DNA of 64,000 bases from NCBI GenBank assembly GCA_019753175.1, contig JAIELK010000030.1:18526-82525 (forward strand). Reading direction: 5' to 3'. Origin of the DNA: Hyphomonadaceae bacterium (lineage in GTDB: Bacteria; Pseudomonadota; Alphaproteobacteria; Caulobacterales; Aquidulcibacteraceae). The notes beneath the pieces are model-generated. The model had not been told where the DNA came from. It did not search any database and was given only the letters and a program-made list of their open reading frames with translations. Both the position numbers and the translations under genes were made by a program. Below are positions 36,559 through 44,421 of this stretch, piece by piece. Every line of letters begins with the position of its first letter. The first letter of the stretch is position 1.

Positions 36559-37638
36559 TCAGACCAGATCGACCAGCATGCGATAATATTCCGCGTAATC
36601 GGCGCGCTTCTTGAGCACCGCTTCGAGATATTCTTCCAGCACCGCTTTGTCCTGCACCGGGTCCTTGACGATGGCGCCGATCATGTTGGGGGCGATGCCT
36701 TCGGCCGAGAGCTTGCCATTGTTGAAGAAGGCCGCTTGGCTCAAACCGCCGACCATGACGGCGATGGCTTCGGCGGTGGAGAGCGAGCCGGACGGCGTCT
36801 TCAGTGTCGTCTTGCCGTCAAGCGTCGCGCCACCGCGCAGTTCGCGGAAGATGGCCACAACCCGAGCAACTTCTTCGGCGACGTTTTTCGGCGCCGGCAA
36901 GTCGAGGCTCAGAGCCATCTCGCCGACGCGCTTGGTGACGATGGCGATCTCCTCGTCCATGTCGCTGGGAAGCGGCAGCACCACCACGTTGAAACGCCGC
37001 TTCAGCGCGGAGGAAAGTTCGTTGACGCCCTTGTCGCGATTGTTCGCGGTGGCGATCACGTTGAAGCCGCGCACGGCGTAGACGGCGCTGTTCAGTTCCG
37101 CGATCGGCATCATCTTCTCGGAGAGCACGGTGATCAGCGTGTCCTGCACGTCCGAGCCCATGCGGGTCAGCTCTTCGAGGCGGCAGAGCTTTCCCGCTTC
37201 CATGGCGCGAAACAGCGGCGTCGGCACCAGCGCCTGGCGCGACGGGCCGTGCGCCAGCAATTGCGCGTAATTCCAGCCGTAGCGGATCTGGTTCTCGTCG
37301 GTGCCTGCGGTGCATTGGACTATCATGGTCGAGTCGCCGCTGATGGCGGCGGCGAGATGTTCGGACACCCAGGACTTCGCCGTACCCGGCACGCCAAGCA
37401 GAAGCAGCGCACGGTCGGTGGCGAGCGTGGCGATGGCGGTCTCGATCAGGCGCTTGTCGCCGACATATTTGGCGCTGATCGGGGCTCCGTTCTTGGCCTT
37501 GCCGCCCATGAGATAGGTGACGGTCGCGCGCGGCGAAAGCGCCCAGCCTTGCGGCTTGTTCTCATCATCGCCGCCGCGCAGCGCTTCGAGTTCTGAGGCG
37601 AAGGTCTGTTCCGCGGGAAGGCGCAGCGTGTCGCTCAC
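36559..37638 (-). CDS. MoxR-type AAA+ ATPase
   Basis: 359 residues. Walker A is LGVPGTAKS at about residues 81-89. The Walker B position reads LCRLEELTRM, with Glu in place of the usual Asp, then the sensor-1 stretch FNVIATANNRDKG. The lid domain with helices ends at the C-terminus. MoxR ATPases work with VWA proteins to remodel or insert cofactors into clients. It lies five bases after the DUF5682 start, and its own start overlaps the DUF5691 stop by ATGA. Confidence 0.93.
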   Translation of the reverse strand: MSDTLRLPAEQTFASELEALRGGDDENKPQGWALSPRATVTYLMGGKAKNGAPISAKYVGDKRLIETAIATLATDRALLLLGVPGTAKSWVSEHLAAAISGDSTMIVQCTAGTDENQIRYGWNYAQLLAHGPSRQALVPTPLFRAMEAGKLCRLEELTRMGSDVQDTLITVLSEKMMPIAELNSAVYAVRGFNVIATANNRDKGVNELSSALKRRFNVVVLPLPSDMDEEIAIVTKRVGEMALSLDLPAPKNVAEEVARVVAIFRELRGGATLDGKTTLKTPSGSLSTAEAIAVMVGGLSQAAFFNNGKLSAEGIAPNMIGAIVKDPVQDKAVLEEYLEAVLKKRADYAEYYRMLVDLV

Positions 37639-39053
37639 GATTGGGGCTCCGTGGTTAGGGCGGCGTTCAGATACAGCACGTCAAGCTTAGGGTCGGCGGG
37701 CGAGAGGCCGCGCTCGGCGAGCTTTGCAACAAGGTCGCGGGCGCCGCGCGCATCGAGAATGAGGCCCAGATGATTGAGATGGGTGGCGAGAAGAGCGTTG
37801 CCGTGCGCTGGCTGAGCGTTGTCAGTCTTGCTTAGCGCGGTGTCGAGGCAGTGGGTGACCTGCGCAAAAGCAGGCGACGCAAGCACCGCGTCGAGCGCTG
37901 CCACGCCAAGGTCGCGTCCCATGAACGCCAGCGTTACCGACAATCCACCCGCGTCGTGCGCGAGGATTCGCTCCAGCAGCGTGCGTCGTTCTTCAAGCGA
38001 GAGGCGCTGCGCCAACACGGGCGCGCAGCGAAGCAGGTCGGCGCTCTCAACAACATGGCCCGCGAGCGTACGCACCACTTCGTCGCTGCCGCTGAGCGCG
38101 ACCTGGTTCACAAAGGCCTGTATCGCACCCCACTCACCGGCAGGCGGAGCTTCAACAAGCTGCATTTCGCTCGCCTTGAGCGCGCGCGCCAGTCCAGCCA
38201 GGCTCACAAGGTTCAGCAATTCCAAGCGCCGCGCGTTCTGCGGCCCGGTCTTAAGCGGCTTGAAGGCAATGTGCGTACGCCGATTGATCAAGCCGGTCTT
38301 CCCAAGCTCGACCATGTCGGCGAGTTCGGCCTCAGGCGCTTCTGCGTTGTCGCCCTTGCCCAGGCGCGCCAGAAAAGCGCGCGCCAGCCCCGCGACGCGA
38401 TCGGAGCGATCCTTGAGCAAGGTTTCGATAAAGGAGGCGTCGGTCTCGCTAAGCTTGTGCGCCAGGATCTCGATAAGCCGCAGGCGCCGCTCGGCCGGCT
38501 CGGTTGCGGCTTTCGCCTCAATGATCGCAAGCGCCGCGGACGGGTTGCTTTCGCGCATGCGAACCAGGGCGAGCCGGCGTTCGCCCCATGACCAGGTTTC
38601 ATAGGTGTCGGCGGTGAGTTCTTCTTCGTGTGGCGCCGTGGCCTCCGCGCGAACCCAATCAAGCCAAGGCGAATAGAGATCTGGCGCCCAATCGTCGCGT
38701 GGACCAGGCATCCAATCGCCAGGATGAACACAAAAGCCGCGCGCGGCGATCAGATGCAGGAGTTCTTGTTCAATCGGCGCACTGCTCTTCTGTGTAGCTC
38801 TAATGCGGCGGAAGCGGGCGCGCGTTTCCTCGGGAAGCGTGGGCGCAGCAAGCGGCGGAAGCAAAGGACGCGGTTCGAGCGGTTTGGCGGGGGCGGCGCG
38901 ATAGAGCGTTTCATGCGCGACGCCCGCCAACGCGGCGAGTGCGGCCTCGCTGTCCGCCAGCGCGCGCCACGCTTCAGGGCAGCAGGCGCGCGCAGATTGG
39001 CCGGCCATCCAGGCGTCGCGCATGCGCGAGAGCGAACCATCGATGTCATGCAT
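37635..39053 (-). CDS. DUF5691 family protein
   Basis: 472 residues from ATG 39053. It is largely alpha-helical and HEAT-like, rich in Leu and Ala (for instance RLRLIEILAHKLSETDASFIE and VVESADLLRCAPVLAQRL), with a proline-rich linker (PLLPPLAAP) near residue 70. A helical-repeat scaffold is suggested. It has no catalytic motif that I can see. The genes on both sides overlap or abut it, so the cassette is translationally coupled. Confidence 0.8.
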   Translation of the reverse strand: MHDIDGSLSRMRDAWMAGQSARACCPEAWRALADSEAALAALAGVAHETLYRAAPAKPLEPRPLLPPLAAPTLPEETRARFRRIRATQKSSAPIEQELLHLIAARGFCVHPGDWMPGPRDDWAPDLYSPWLDWVRAEATAPHEEELTADTYETWSWGERRLALVRMRESNPSAALAIIEAKAATEPAERRLRLIEILAHKLSETDASFIETLLKDRSDRVAGLARAFLARLGKGDNAEAPEAELADMVELGKTGLINRRTHIAFKPLKTGPQNARRLELLNLVSLAGLARALKASEMQLVEAPPAGEWGAIQAFVNQVALSGSDEVVRTLAGHVVESADLLRCAPVLAQRLSLEERRTLLERILAHDAGGLSVTLAFMGRDLGVAALDAVLASPAFAQVTHCLDTALSKTDNAQPAHGNALLATHLNHLGLILDARGARDLVAKLAERGLSPADPKLDVLYLNAALTTEPQS

Positions 39054-40410
39054 CGAAAGCGAGCCTCCCCCAATTGGTGCGCGCGGCCACGAGTGAGAGC
39101 CGCGCGCCATCCCAGAGGCCAAACGCGTTGTCGATCGCTGCGCCCATGCCGAGTAGCGGCGGAGCGGTACGCAGCGGCGCTACAATTCCAGTGTCCGAGC
39201 GCCACCAATGCAGCTTGCCCTCTGGGACTAGCCGTCCCGCCGACAACAGCACGGGGGTTTCCACGCGCCACGGCGCGGCCATGAGCTGAGCCGCGTGAGC
39301 CGTTATCGGATCGGCATCGGCCGCGGGCCAAGCGCCATCGCCGGGCTCTGCATCTTGGCGCGCGGCAATGACAGCGCGCAATGGCGCGCACGCGGGATAG
39401 AACGCAAGCTCCGCATCGATGCTCTCGCCGGCGACAAACGCGCCGCCGCGCCGCCCGGCGGAGGCTGGGAAGAAATCCAGCAGCAGAGCGAAACGCTGTG
39501 GCCCGCCGTTTGTGTTCAGAAGCCAAGTCGATTGACTGATGAGGCCGTCCCGCCGCGTTGTGATTTGCTCGCCGAGCACTTCCCAGGTTGAGCGGACGCG
39601 CGGCGCGTCGGCATTGTTCAACACGTCATCGCGTGACTCGGAATTGATCACCTCGCGGCGCAATTCGGGATCGTCCGGTTGCGCGCGCCATGCGCGCGTC
39701 AGCAGCGCGAGTTTGCCCAGTTCACGAATAGCGGCGTCGATGCGCCCATCGTTGGGTAGGGTCAGCAGGCGGGACGGCATTTCGTCGACGCGGCTCGCGA
39801 GTGCCGCGGCCTTGGCGTCCACCAGACGCGCGGCGATGCGGCGGCAGCGTTCGCTGAGTTCTCCCAAGAAGCCAGCAAGGCCAGTGCGGAACTGATCTTC
39901 GATCCAGAGATCGAGATCTTCAGTGGCGCTTCGAACTGAGCGGCGTGTTTCGAGAGCGCGTTTGCCGGAAGCGGCCTTGCGTCGCGCTTCGGCTAGGGGG
40001 TCGAGCGGTCTTGCTTCGAGCGTCGCTGCGGCGACGTCGAGGCTTTTGGCGTCGTTTGAAGTGGAAACGGGCGCCGCCGCGCCCTTTCGTCTGCGCCCCA
40101 TCCAATCATTGACCCAGTCAGGAATGGATCCTGGCTGGAACGCCGCTGCGTTATCGACATACATCCACATCAGCGCGAGCGCGTGTTTGCAGGGGAATTT
40201 GCGTGAGGGACATGTGCATTTCGAACCGTGATCGGCCGTATCAGCGACAACGCGATACGGGTTGGCGCCCGAACCTTGGCACTCGCCCCAAATCAAGCTG
40301 TCCGCCCGCGCCCGCACCGGCCATTTCGCGGGCTTGAGCAAAGCAGACGCGGCGCTGAGCGCGCTTTGGTCGGGCGCCATCGCCTCGATCAAGCTGCGCG
40401 TGAGTCCCAT
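39046..40410 (-). CDS. SWIM zinc-finger protein
   Basis: 454 residues from ATG 40410, preceded by GAGGAGG. The SWIM finger C-x-C-x(6)-C-x-H is at residues 65-76 (KCTCPSRKFPCKH), with the typical aromatic/charged surroundings. The rest is a mixed alpha/beta region with conserved FALLLDFFPAS. SWIM domains bind DNA or proteins. It is the first gene of the five-gene cassette; upstream on its strand a -35-like TTGCCC is 17 bases from GATACC, a weak promoter candidate. Confidence 0.86.
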   Translation of the reverse strand: MGLTRSLIEAMAPDQSALSAASALLKPAKWPVRARADSLIWGECQGSGANPYRVVADTADHGSKCTCPSRKFPCKHALALMWMYVDNAAAFQPGSIPDWVNDWMGRRRKGAAAPVSTSNDAKSLDVAAATLEARPLDPLAEARRKAASGKRALETRRSVRSATEDLDLWIEDQFRTGLAGFLGELSERCRRIAARLVDAKAAALASRVDEMPSRLLTLPNDGRIDAAIRELGKLALLTRAWRAQPDDPELRREVINSESRDDVLNNADAPRVRSTWEVLGEQITTRRDGLISQSTWLLNTNGGPQRFALLLDFFPASAGRRGGAFVAGESIDAELAFYPACAPLRAVIAARQDAEPGDGAWPAADADPITAHAAQLMAAPWRVETPVLLSAGRLVPEGKLHWWRSDTGIVAPLRTAPPLLGMGAAIDNAFGLWDGARLSLVAARTNWGRLAFDA

Positions 40411-40842
40411 GTACGGGCGCCTCCTCGATGTTGGTTTGGTATCGCAATAAAGATATCTCAGGGCAATGGCGATGCTCGCGGGTTGCACCGCGTCTTGAAT
40501 CTGAGCCGCCGCGATGTTATGTGCGCCGCTCCGAGTTCGAGGTGAGAGCTATGTGCAGAGTTGAATTCAGCAAGAACGCGATCCGCGGGACGGCCCCAGC
40601 CGTCGCGCTGGAATCGTATCGGTTCAACGCATAGCGTCTCTCGCGTTTCGGGGAGGCGTTTGGCCTCTCCGCAAAGTTCAGAACTGAAAGTTCACGAACC
40701 CCGGATGGCCAGCGCCTCCGGGGTTTGTTTTGGGCCGGCGTCCCCCGCGTCCCACCGAATTGGCGCGCCAATGCCAATGGCCGCTTGGATCTGGGCTGAT
40801 CATCCGGGCTCAGGCGGCGTCTTCTGGAGTCAGTGTGATGCA
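40411..40842. other. Gene-poor stretch upstream of the tuf fragment
   Basis: 432 bases with a short open frame at 40551-40634 that has no family match, an 8-bp hairpin (GGGGAGGC with GCCTCTCC) near 40650-40675, and the strong terminator at 40697. It may encode a short, terminated plus-strand RNA. Confidence 0.35.
40697..40733 (+). terminator. Strong intrinsic terminator of unidentified transcript
   Basis: A 9-bp stem AACCCCGGA (40697-40705) / TCCGGGGTT (40717-40725) with an 11-base loop, followed by TGTTTTG. It points to a plus-strand transcript ending here, with no clear upstream gene. Confidence 0.82.
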
Positions 40843-41187
40843 ATGAGCAAAGTACACGTGAATGTCGGCACCATCGGCCATGTCGATCATGGCAAGACGA
40901 CCCTGACCTCCGCGATCACGCAGGTGCAGGCGGCGCATCTTGGCGGGAAAGGCTTGTCGTTCGATCAGATCGACAAGGCGCCCGAGGAAAAGGCGCGCGG
41001 CATCACGATCAATGTGGCGCATGTGGAATACGAATCCGAGACCCGGCACTACGCCCACATGGATTGCCCCGGCCACGCCGATTACGTGAAGAACATGATC
41101 ACCGGCGCGGCAGACAAATCCAAGTGCGAACACATCCTGCATGCGCGTCGTCTCCTTCAGCGCATGAGGATGACGGGCGTCATATGA
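40843..41187 (+). pseudogene. Truncated EF-Tu (tuf) remnant
   Basis: Starts at ATG 40843 and encodes the EF-Tu start [20 protein letters not shown], then [18 protein letters not shown], the switch [17 protein letters not shown] and a region close to EHILHARR. Between GAA and EHIL, about twenty usual residues are replaced by five (DKSKC), and the protein ends at residue 114. The G1, G2 and G3 motifs are present; the G4 (NKxD) motif and domains II and III are lost. It should be non-functional as a translation factor. Confidence 0.9.
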
Positions 41188-41408
41188 AGGTTCGAGGCGG
41201 CAAGATCGGGTGGGGCATTAAGGGCGCATGAAGATTGGGCCTGAACGGGCTCGACCCGCCATTACTGCGTCCAATGCAAAGTCGTGTGCGCTTACGTGTG
41301 CACCGACACCGCACGCAACCGCTCGCACAATGCACAGTATCCGCTAAATCAGTGTTCAATCCTCAGTATGTCCTGCTCCGCGGAGGACACACTCGAAAAA
41401 TCAATGAA

Positions 41409-41486
41409 ATGAAACAATTAGATCGCCGTTTCTGCATAGCGCCCATGATGGATTGGAAGAGAAGCTGTAGAAAAACATGCGCTTAG
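41409..41486 (+). pseudogene. 5' fragment of dusA (candidate attachment site)
   Basis: ATG 41409 opens a 25-codon frame whose first 16 residues (MKQLDRRFCIAPMMDW) match the start of tRNA-dihydrouridine synthase A. After codon 16 the match to DusA is lost (KRSCRKTCA, then stop). The break falls in the APM-x-DW region, where DusA-type integrases are known to insert genomic islands. This fragment could thus be a leftover attachment half-site. No dusA remainder or integrase is seen in the window. Confidence 0.65.
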
Positions 41487-41492
41487 ACGCGC

Positions 41493-41513
41493 GCGGGCAC
41501 ACAGCGGGCACAC
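41493..41513. repeat. Direct repeat next to the dusA fragment
   Basis: The 10-mer GCGGGCACAC occurs at 41493-41502 and 41504-41513, an 11-base period, about 30 bases right of the dusA core. Short direct repeats near an att core can be integrase arm sites, but this is inference. Confidence 0.45.
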
Positions 41514-41731
41514 GCAGGAAAATGAAAAATTGGACGGATGGACGAGGCGTGGTGGGCGGCCTCGCGCAGGCGCTCTGATCCTTGAAAGCGCGCGCAATGC
41601 GTTAACGTCCCCACGTCGCAGAAAGACAGAAGGGTGGCGAATGGAACGGCAGGCTTGTGCACGTTCCCAGCCCAAGCGACACATTGTTGCGATTTGGCGT
41701 CTTTGGCCCAAGTTTGTCGTTCGGCACGTTG

Positions 41732-41745
41732 TTGGTTTTCGTCAA
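41732..41745. promoter_or_regulatory. Weak FNR-like box upstream of moaA
   Basis: TTGGT-TTTC-GTCAA, eight of ten consensus bases of TTGAT-N4-ATCAA. It lies 36 bases upstream of the better box at 41768. Confidence 0.3.
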
Positions 41746-41767
41746 CTTCGCACCGATGTCCCGCGGA

Positions 41768-41781
41768 TTGACGTCTATCAA
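41768..41781. promoter_or_regulatory. FNR-type box upstream of moaA
   Basis: TTGAC-GTCT-ATCAA, nine of ten consensus bases, the same half-site form as the box at 44213. It lies about 205 bases before the moaA GTG start. Confidence 0.65.
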
Positions 41782-41985
41782 GCGCTGGGGGTCAGCCGGT
41801 CAATGTCAACGCCGTGGGCATGACGGAAGATGAATGCGCTCCGAGCCCTGGCGCCTAAGGCTCTCCCTTGATGCGATGGCGCTATGGCCGAGCGCGGCGG
41901 GCTGATGAATGGGTCAAAAGCCCGCTGCGCTAAGGGAGATGCGTGGAAACGCCGTCTCCTCCCAGGTTTGGAAAGGGGCGGCGGC

Positions 41986-42963
41986 GTGCAGCGACTTGAG
42001 GACGGCTTTGGCCGTCGTTTTCCATACTTGCGCCTATCGGTCACCGAGGCATGCAATTTTCGCTGTACCTATTGCTTGCCCAACGGGTACCGAAAGTCCG
42101 CCCCCAATGATTTCCTCTCGGTCGACGAAGTATCTCGCCTTGTCCGCGCCTTTCATGCGCTTGGCGTCCAGAAGGTCCGACTCACGGGCGGGGAGCCCAG
42201 CGTGCGCGGCGATCTGGTGGCGCTCATCGCGGCTGTGACCGAGGCGGGCGTCGAGAAGGTGGCGCTAACGACGAACGGGTGGCGCTTGGCGCGCGGCCTT
42301 AAGGATTGGGTGCGGGCAGGGCTCACGCACCTCAATGTGAGCGCCGATAGCCTCGATCCGTCTGTATTTGCGCGGGTGACCGGTCATGACAGGCTGTCCG
42401 AGGTTTTGGCAGGCGTCGATGCCGCGTTGACGCATCCGCGCCTAACGGTGAAGCTGAACGCCGTTCTTCTGCGCGACACGCTGTCGGAGGGGTTCAGCGC
42501 TTACGCATCGTACCTGAAGAAGCGGAAAGTCAGCGTCCGCTTCATCGAGTTGATGCGCACCGGCGATAATGCGGCGTTCTTCGCAGGTCAGCACGTGCCC
42601 GGTAGCGAATTGCGGAACTGGCTTCGCGACCAGGGGTGGTCGCCAGTGGAGCGCGGCTATGACGATGGGCCAGCGACTGAATTTTCTCATCCCGAATATG
42701 AGGGCCGCTTTGGCCTCATTGCGCCCTATGCGCCTAGCTTCTGTGACAGCTGCAATCGGTTGCGTGTGACTGGGAGAGGAAAACTGCGCCTTTGCTTGTT
42801 CGGTGATGGCGGCGTTGACTTGCGCGATGTACTGCAGACGGACGAAGACCGAGATGCGCTCATGGCGCGAATCACAGACGCGCTCTTCTTCAAGCCCCGT
42901 CGGCATGCCTTGCTCACGGGAAATCCCGGCGATACCAAGCATCTCGCCGAGTTAGGCGGTTGA
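41986..42963 (+). CDS. moaA: GTP 3',8-cyclase
   Basis: 325 residues from GTG 41986, behind GGAAAGGGG. The radical-SAM motif is SVTEACNFRCTYCLPNGY (cysteines at C-x3-C-x2-C), followed by KVRLTGGEPSVR. The second Fe-S site is seen as FCDSCNRLRVTGRGKLRLC. It converts GTP to the first cyclic pyranopterin precursor of molybdenum cofactor. The frame is open back to ATG 41884, but the GTG gives the N-terminus expected for the family. FNR-like boxes lie upstream. Confidence 0.94.
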   Translation: MQRLEDGFGRRFPYLRLSVTEACNFRCTYCLPNGYRKSAPNDFLSVDEVSRLVRAFHALGVQKVRLTGGEPSVRGDLVALIAAVTEAGVEKVALTTNGWRLARGLKDWVRAGLTHLNVSADSLDPSVFARVTGHDRLSEVLAGVDAALTHPRLTVKLNAVLLRDTLSEGFSAYASYLKKRKVSVRFIELMRTGDNAAFFAGQHVPGSELRNWLRDQGWSPVERGYDDGPATEFSHPEYEGRFGLIAPYAPSFCDSCNRLRVTGRGKLRLCLFGDGGVDLRDVLQTDEDRDALMARITDALFFKPRRHALLTGNPGDTKHLAELGG

Positions 42964-42974
42964 GGAGTTCGAGG

Positions 42975-43346
42975 GTGAGCTTAAAGAACGAGGCGGTGAT
43001 CCGCGACTTCGTCAAAGCATGGTCGCGGCTGAATCCCGAGGAGATAGCGGGCTATTTCACGGAAGAGGGCGTCTACCACAACATGCCGGCGGGACCGGTG
43101 CACGGACGAGAACGCATCCGCGCCTTTATCGCAGGTTTCATCAAGGACTGGACCGCTACGGAGTGGGATCTGTTGACCATGGTGAGTTCGGGGGACGTTG
43201 TGGTCGCCGAGCGCTTGGATCGGACTCGTTCGAAAAAAGGAGAGGTCGACCTGCCCTGCTGCGGGGTCTTCGAGATGCGTAACGGCAAGATCGCTGTCTG
43301 GCGCGACTATTTTGATCTTGCGACCTACACGCGCGCGACGAGTTAA
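42975..43346 (+). CDS. NTF2/limonene-epoxide-hydrolase-like protein
   Basis: 123 residues from GTG 42975, preceded by GAGG. A cone-like alpha+beta fold is suggested by FVKAWSRLNPEEIAGYF, the VYHNMPAGPVHGRERIR loop and the final DYFDLATYTRA strand, as in SnoaL/limonene-epoxide hydrolase relatives. The catalytic residues of true hydrolases cannot be confirmed. It follows moaA by 11 bases and its stop overlaps the convergent regulator by four. The role in this cluster is unknown. Confidence 0.75.
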   Translation: MSLKNEAVIRDFVKAWSRLNPEEIAGYFTEEGVYHNMPAGPVHGRERIRAFIAGFIKDWTATEWDLLTMVSSGDVVVAERLDRTRSKKGEVDLPCCGVFEMRNGKIAVWRDYFDLATYTRATS

Positions 43347-44110
43347 GCAGCGCCCGCACGCTGGTGTTCGGTGGACCAGATCTCGGCGTCGGCTTCCGCG
43401 AGCAGGGGCGCCCGCGGCGCATAATTGTCGATAAGCGGGTCGGGGCGCGCGAGCCGCTCAAGGTCGCGAAGCTTCCCTAAACGTACGTCGGCGCCGTTCA
43501 CTTCAACACCATAGCCGCCGAGAGTCGCGAAGGCGCGGGAGAGGTTTTCCGGCGTCATTCCAAGGAGGGCGGCCAGCACGCGTTTCTCGTGCGGCAGGTG
43601 GATGTTCTCGCCGCCGCCGGACTTGGCGCGCAGGGTGAGGAGATAATTGGCTAGGCGTTCGACGCCGCCGCGTAGCTTTTGATTCTTGATTGTGCGCACA
43701 AGCCCTCGGTAGCAGCCCGAGAGTTCGCGAGAGATAGCGACCGCGAACGCGGCGTCCTCGGCCATGTTCTGACGGATGGCGTCGCCCGAGATCATCAGGA
43801 TTTCGCAGCGTTCCAGTGTACGCGCCGACATCAGCGCATCCGCGTCAAGAACGACTGCTGCCAGGATGAAGGTTGAAACGGGGCGCAGGATCGTCAGAGT
43901 CGTTTCCTTGTCTTTCCAGGTGCCCTGAAGCTCGACCTGCCCCTCAAGCAATACATAAAGAAAATCCACCGGGTCGCCTTCCAGCAAGAGCGTAGTGTTT
44001 GCCGGAAAGCGCTGAAGGTAAGCAGTGCCTGTGACACGGTTGGAAGTGTCGTCGCTGACGCTCGCGAACATCGGTAGTGCACGAACCTTCGGAGTATCGG
44101 TGGGCCGCAT
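43343..44110 (-). CDS. Crp/Fnr family regulator, cysteine-poor (NarR/Dnr-like)
   Basis: 255 residues from ATG 44110, with GAGGGAGAG upstream. The cNMP-like sensor domain spans about residues 20-130. The HTH recognition helix reads LGMTPENLSRAFATLG, with the Glu-x-x-Ser-Arg that contacts FNR-type DNA. Only two cysteines are present (LERCEIL and SGCYRG), neither in an N-terminal cluster, so it cannot hold the FNR iron-sulfur centre. It resembles NarR/Dnr regulators that respond to nitrate, nitrite or NO. It is divergent from narK, with two FNR boxes between. Confidence 0.88.
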   Translation of the reverse strand: MRPTDTPKVRALPMFASVSDDTSNRVTGTAYLQRFPANTTLLLEGDPVDFLYVLLEGQVELQGTWKDKETTLTILRPVSTFILAAVVLDADALMSARTLERCEILMISGDAIRQNMAEDAAFAVAISRELSGCYRGLVRTIKNQKLRGGVERLANYLLTLRAKSGGGENIHLPHEKRVLAALLGMTPENLSRAFATLGGYGVEVNGADVRLGKLRDLERLARPDPLIDNYAPRAPLLAEADAEIWSTEHQRAGAA

Positions 44111-44161
44111 CAGGACTCTCCCTCTTTGAGTTGCCTGATACGCTACGGTCCGGTCCGCATC

Positions 44162-44175
44162 TTGATCTCCATCAA
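44162..44175. promoter_or_regulatory. Perfect FNR-type box between regulator and narK
   Basis: TTGAT-CTCC-ATCAA matches the TTGAT-N4-ATCAA consensus at all ten fixed positions. It is 51 bases from the second box (same relative position) and lies about 52 bases upstream of the regulator's start. Confidence 0.85.
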
Positions 44176-44212
44176 TTGGCAGCCCTGTTTCCCTCGAAAT
44201 GGCGCGCGTGAG

Positions 44213-44226
44213 TTGACTAAAATCAA
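44213..44226. promoter_or_regulatory. FNR-type box upstream of narK
   Basis: TTGAC-TAAA-ATCAA, nine of ten consensus bases. About 196 bases before the narK start codon. A dimer here could activate the narK operon. Confidence 0.8.
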
Positions 44227-44421
44227 GAGACGCAGTCGACGAACGCAAATGGCTGCCAGAAATCTGCATTGGTGCGACCTCGCGCACTTGCTGCGGTCAA
44301 TTATTTCTCCCGGGCGGCGCGCCTCGCTTAACGCACATCAAGCGCTGCCGCGCGCACGCAGGCCATTGTGCAGCCGTAAGTGAAGCGTCGGCCTTCACGG
44401 CCAAAAGAGGGGCGGAGATTC

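Larger units (their letters stand above)
41188..41985. other. Island-border region between tuf remnant and moaA
   Basis: About 800 bases with visibly lower GC than its surroundings near 41340-41480. It contains the dusA 5' fragment, the direct repeats and an FNR-like box. Other open frames here (for example around 41530-41820) look non-coding. Confidence 0.45.

Noticed and set aside
40551..40634. 27-codon frame [11 protein letters not shown]... before the terminator
   Set aside because: A GAGG-like site is present, but the peptide has no recognisable feature and conservation cannot be tested; left as part of the unassigned stretch.
41528..41545. Second possible att core (ATTGGACGGATGGAC) 70 bases right of the dusA break
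   Set aside because: The similarity to dusA codons after DW is short and could be chance; no flanking match continues.
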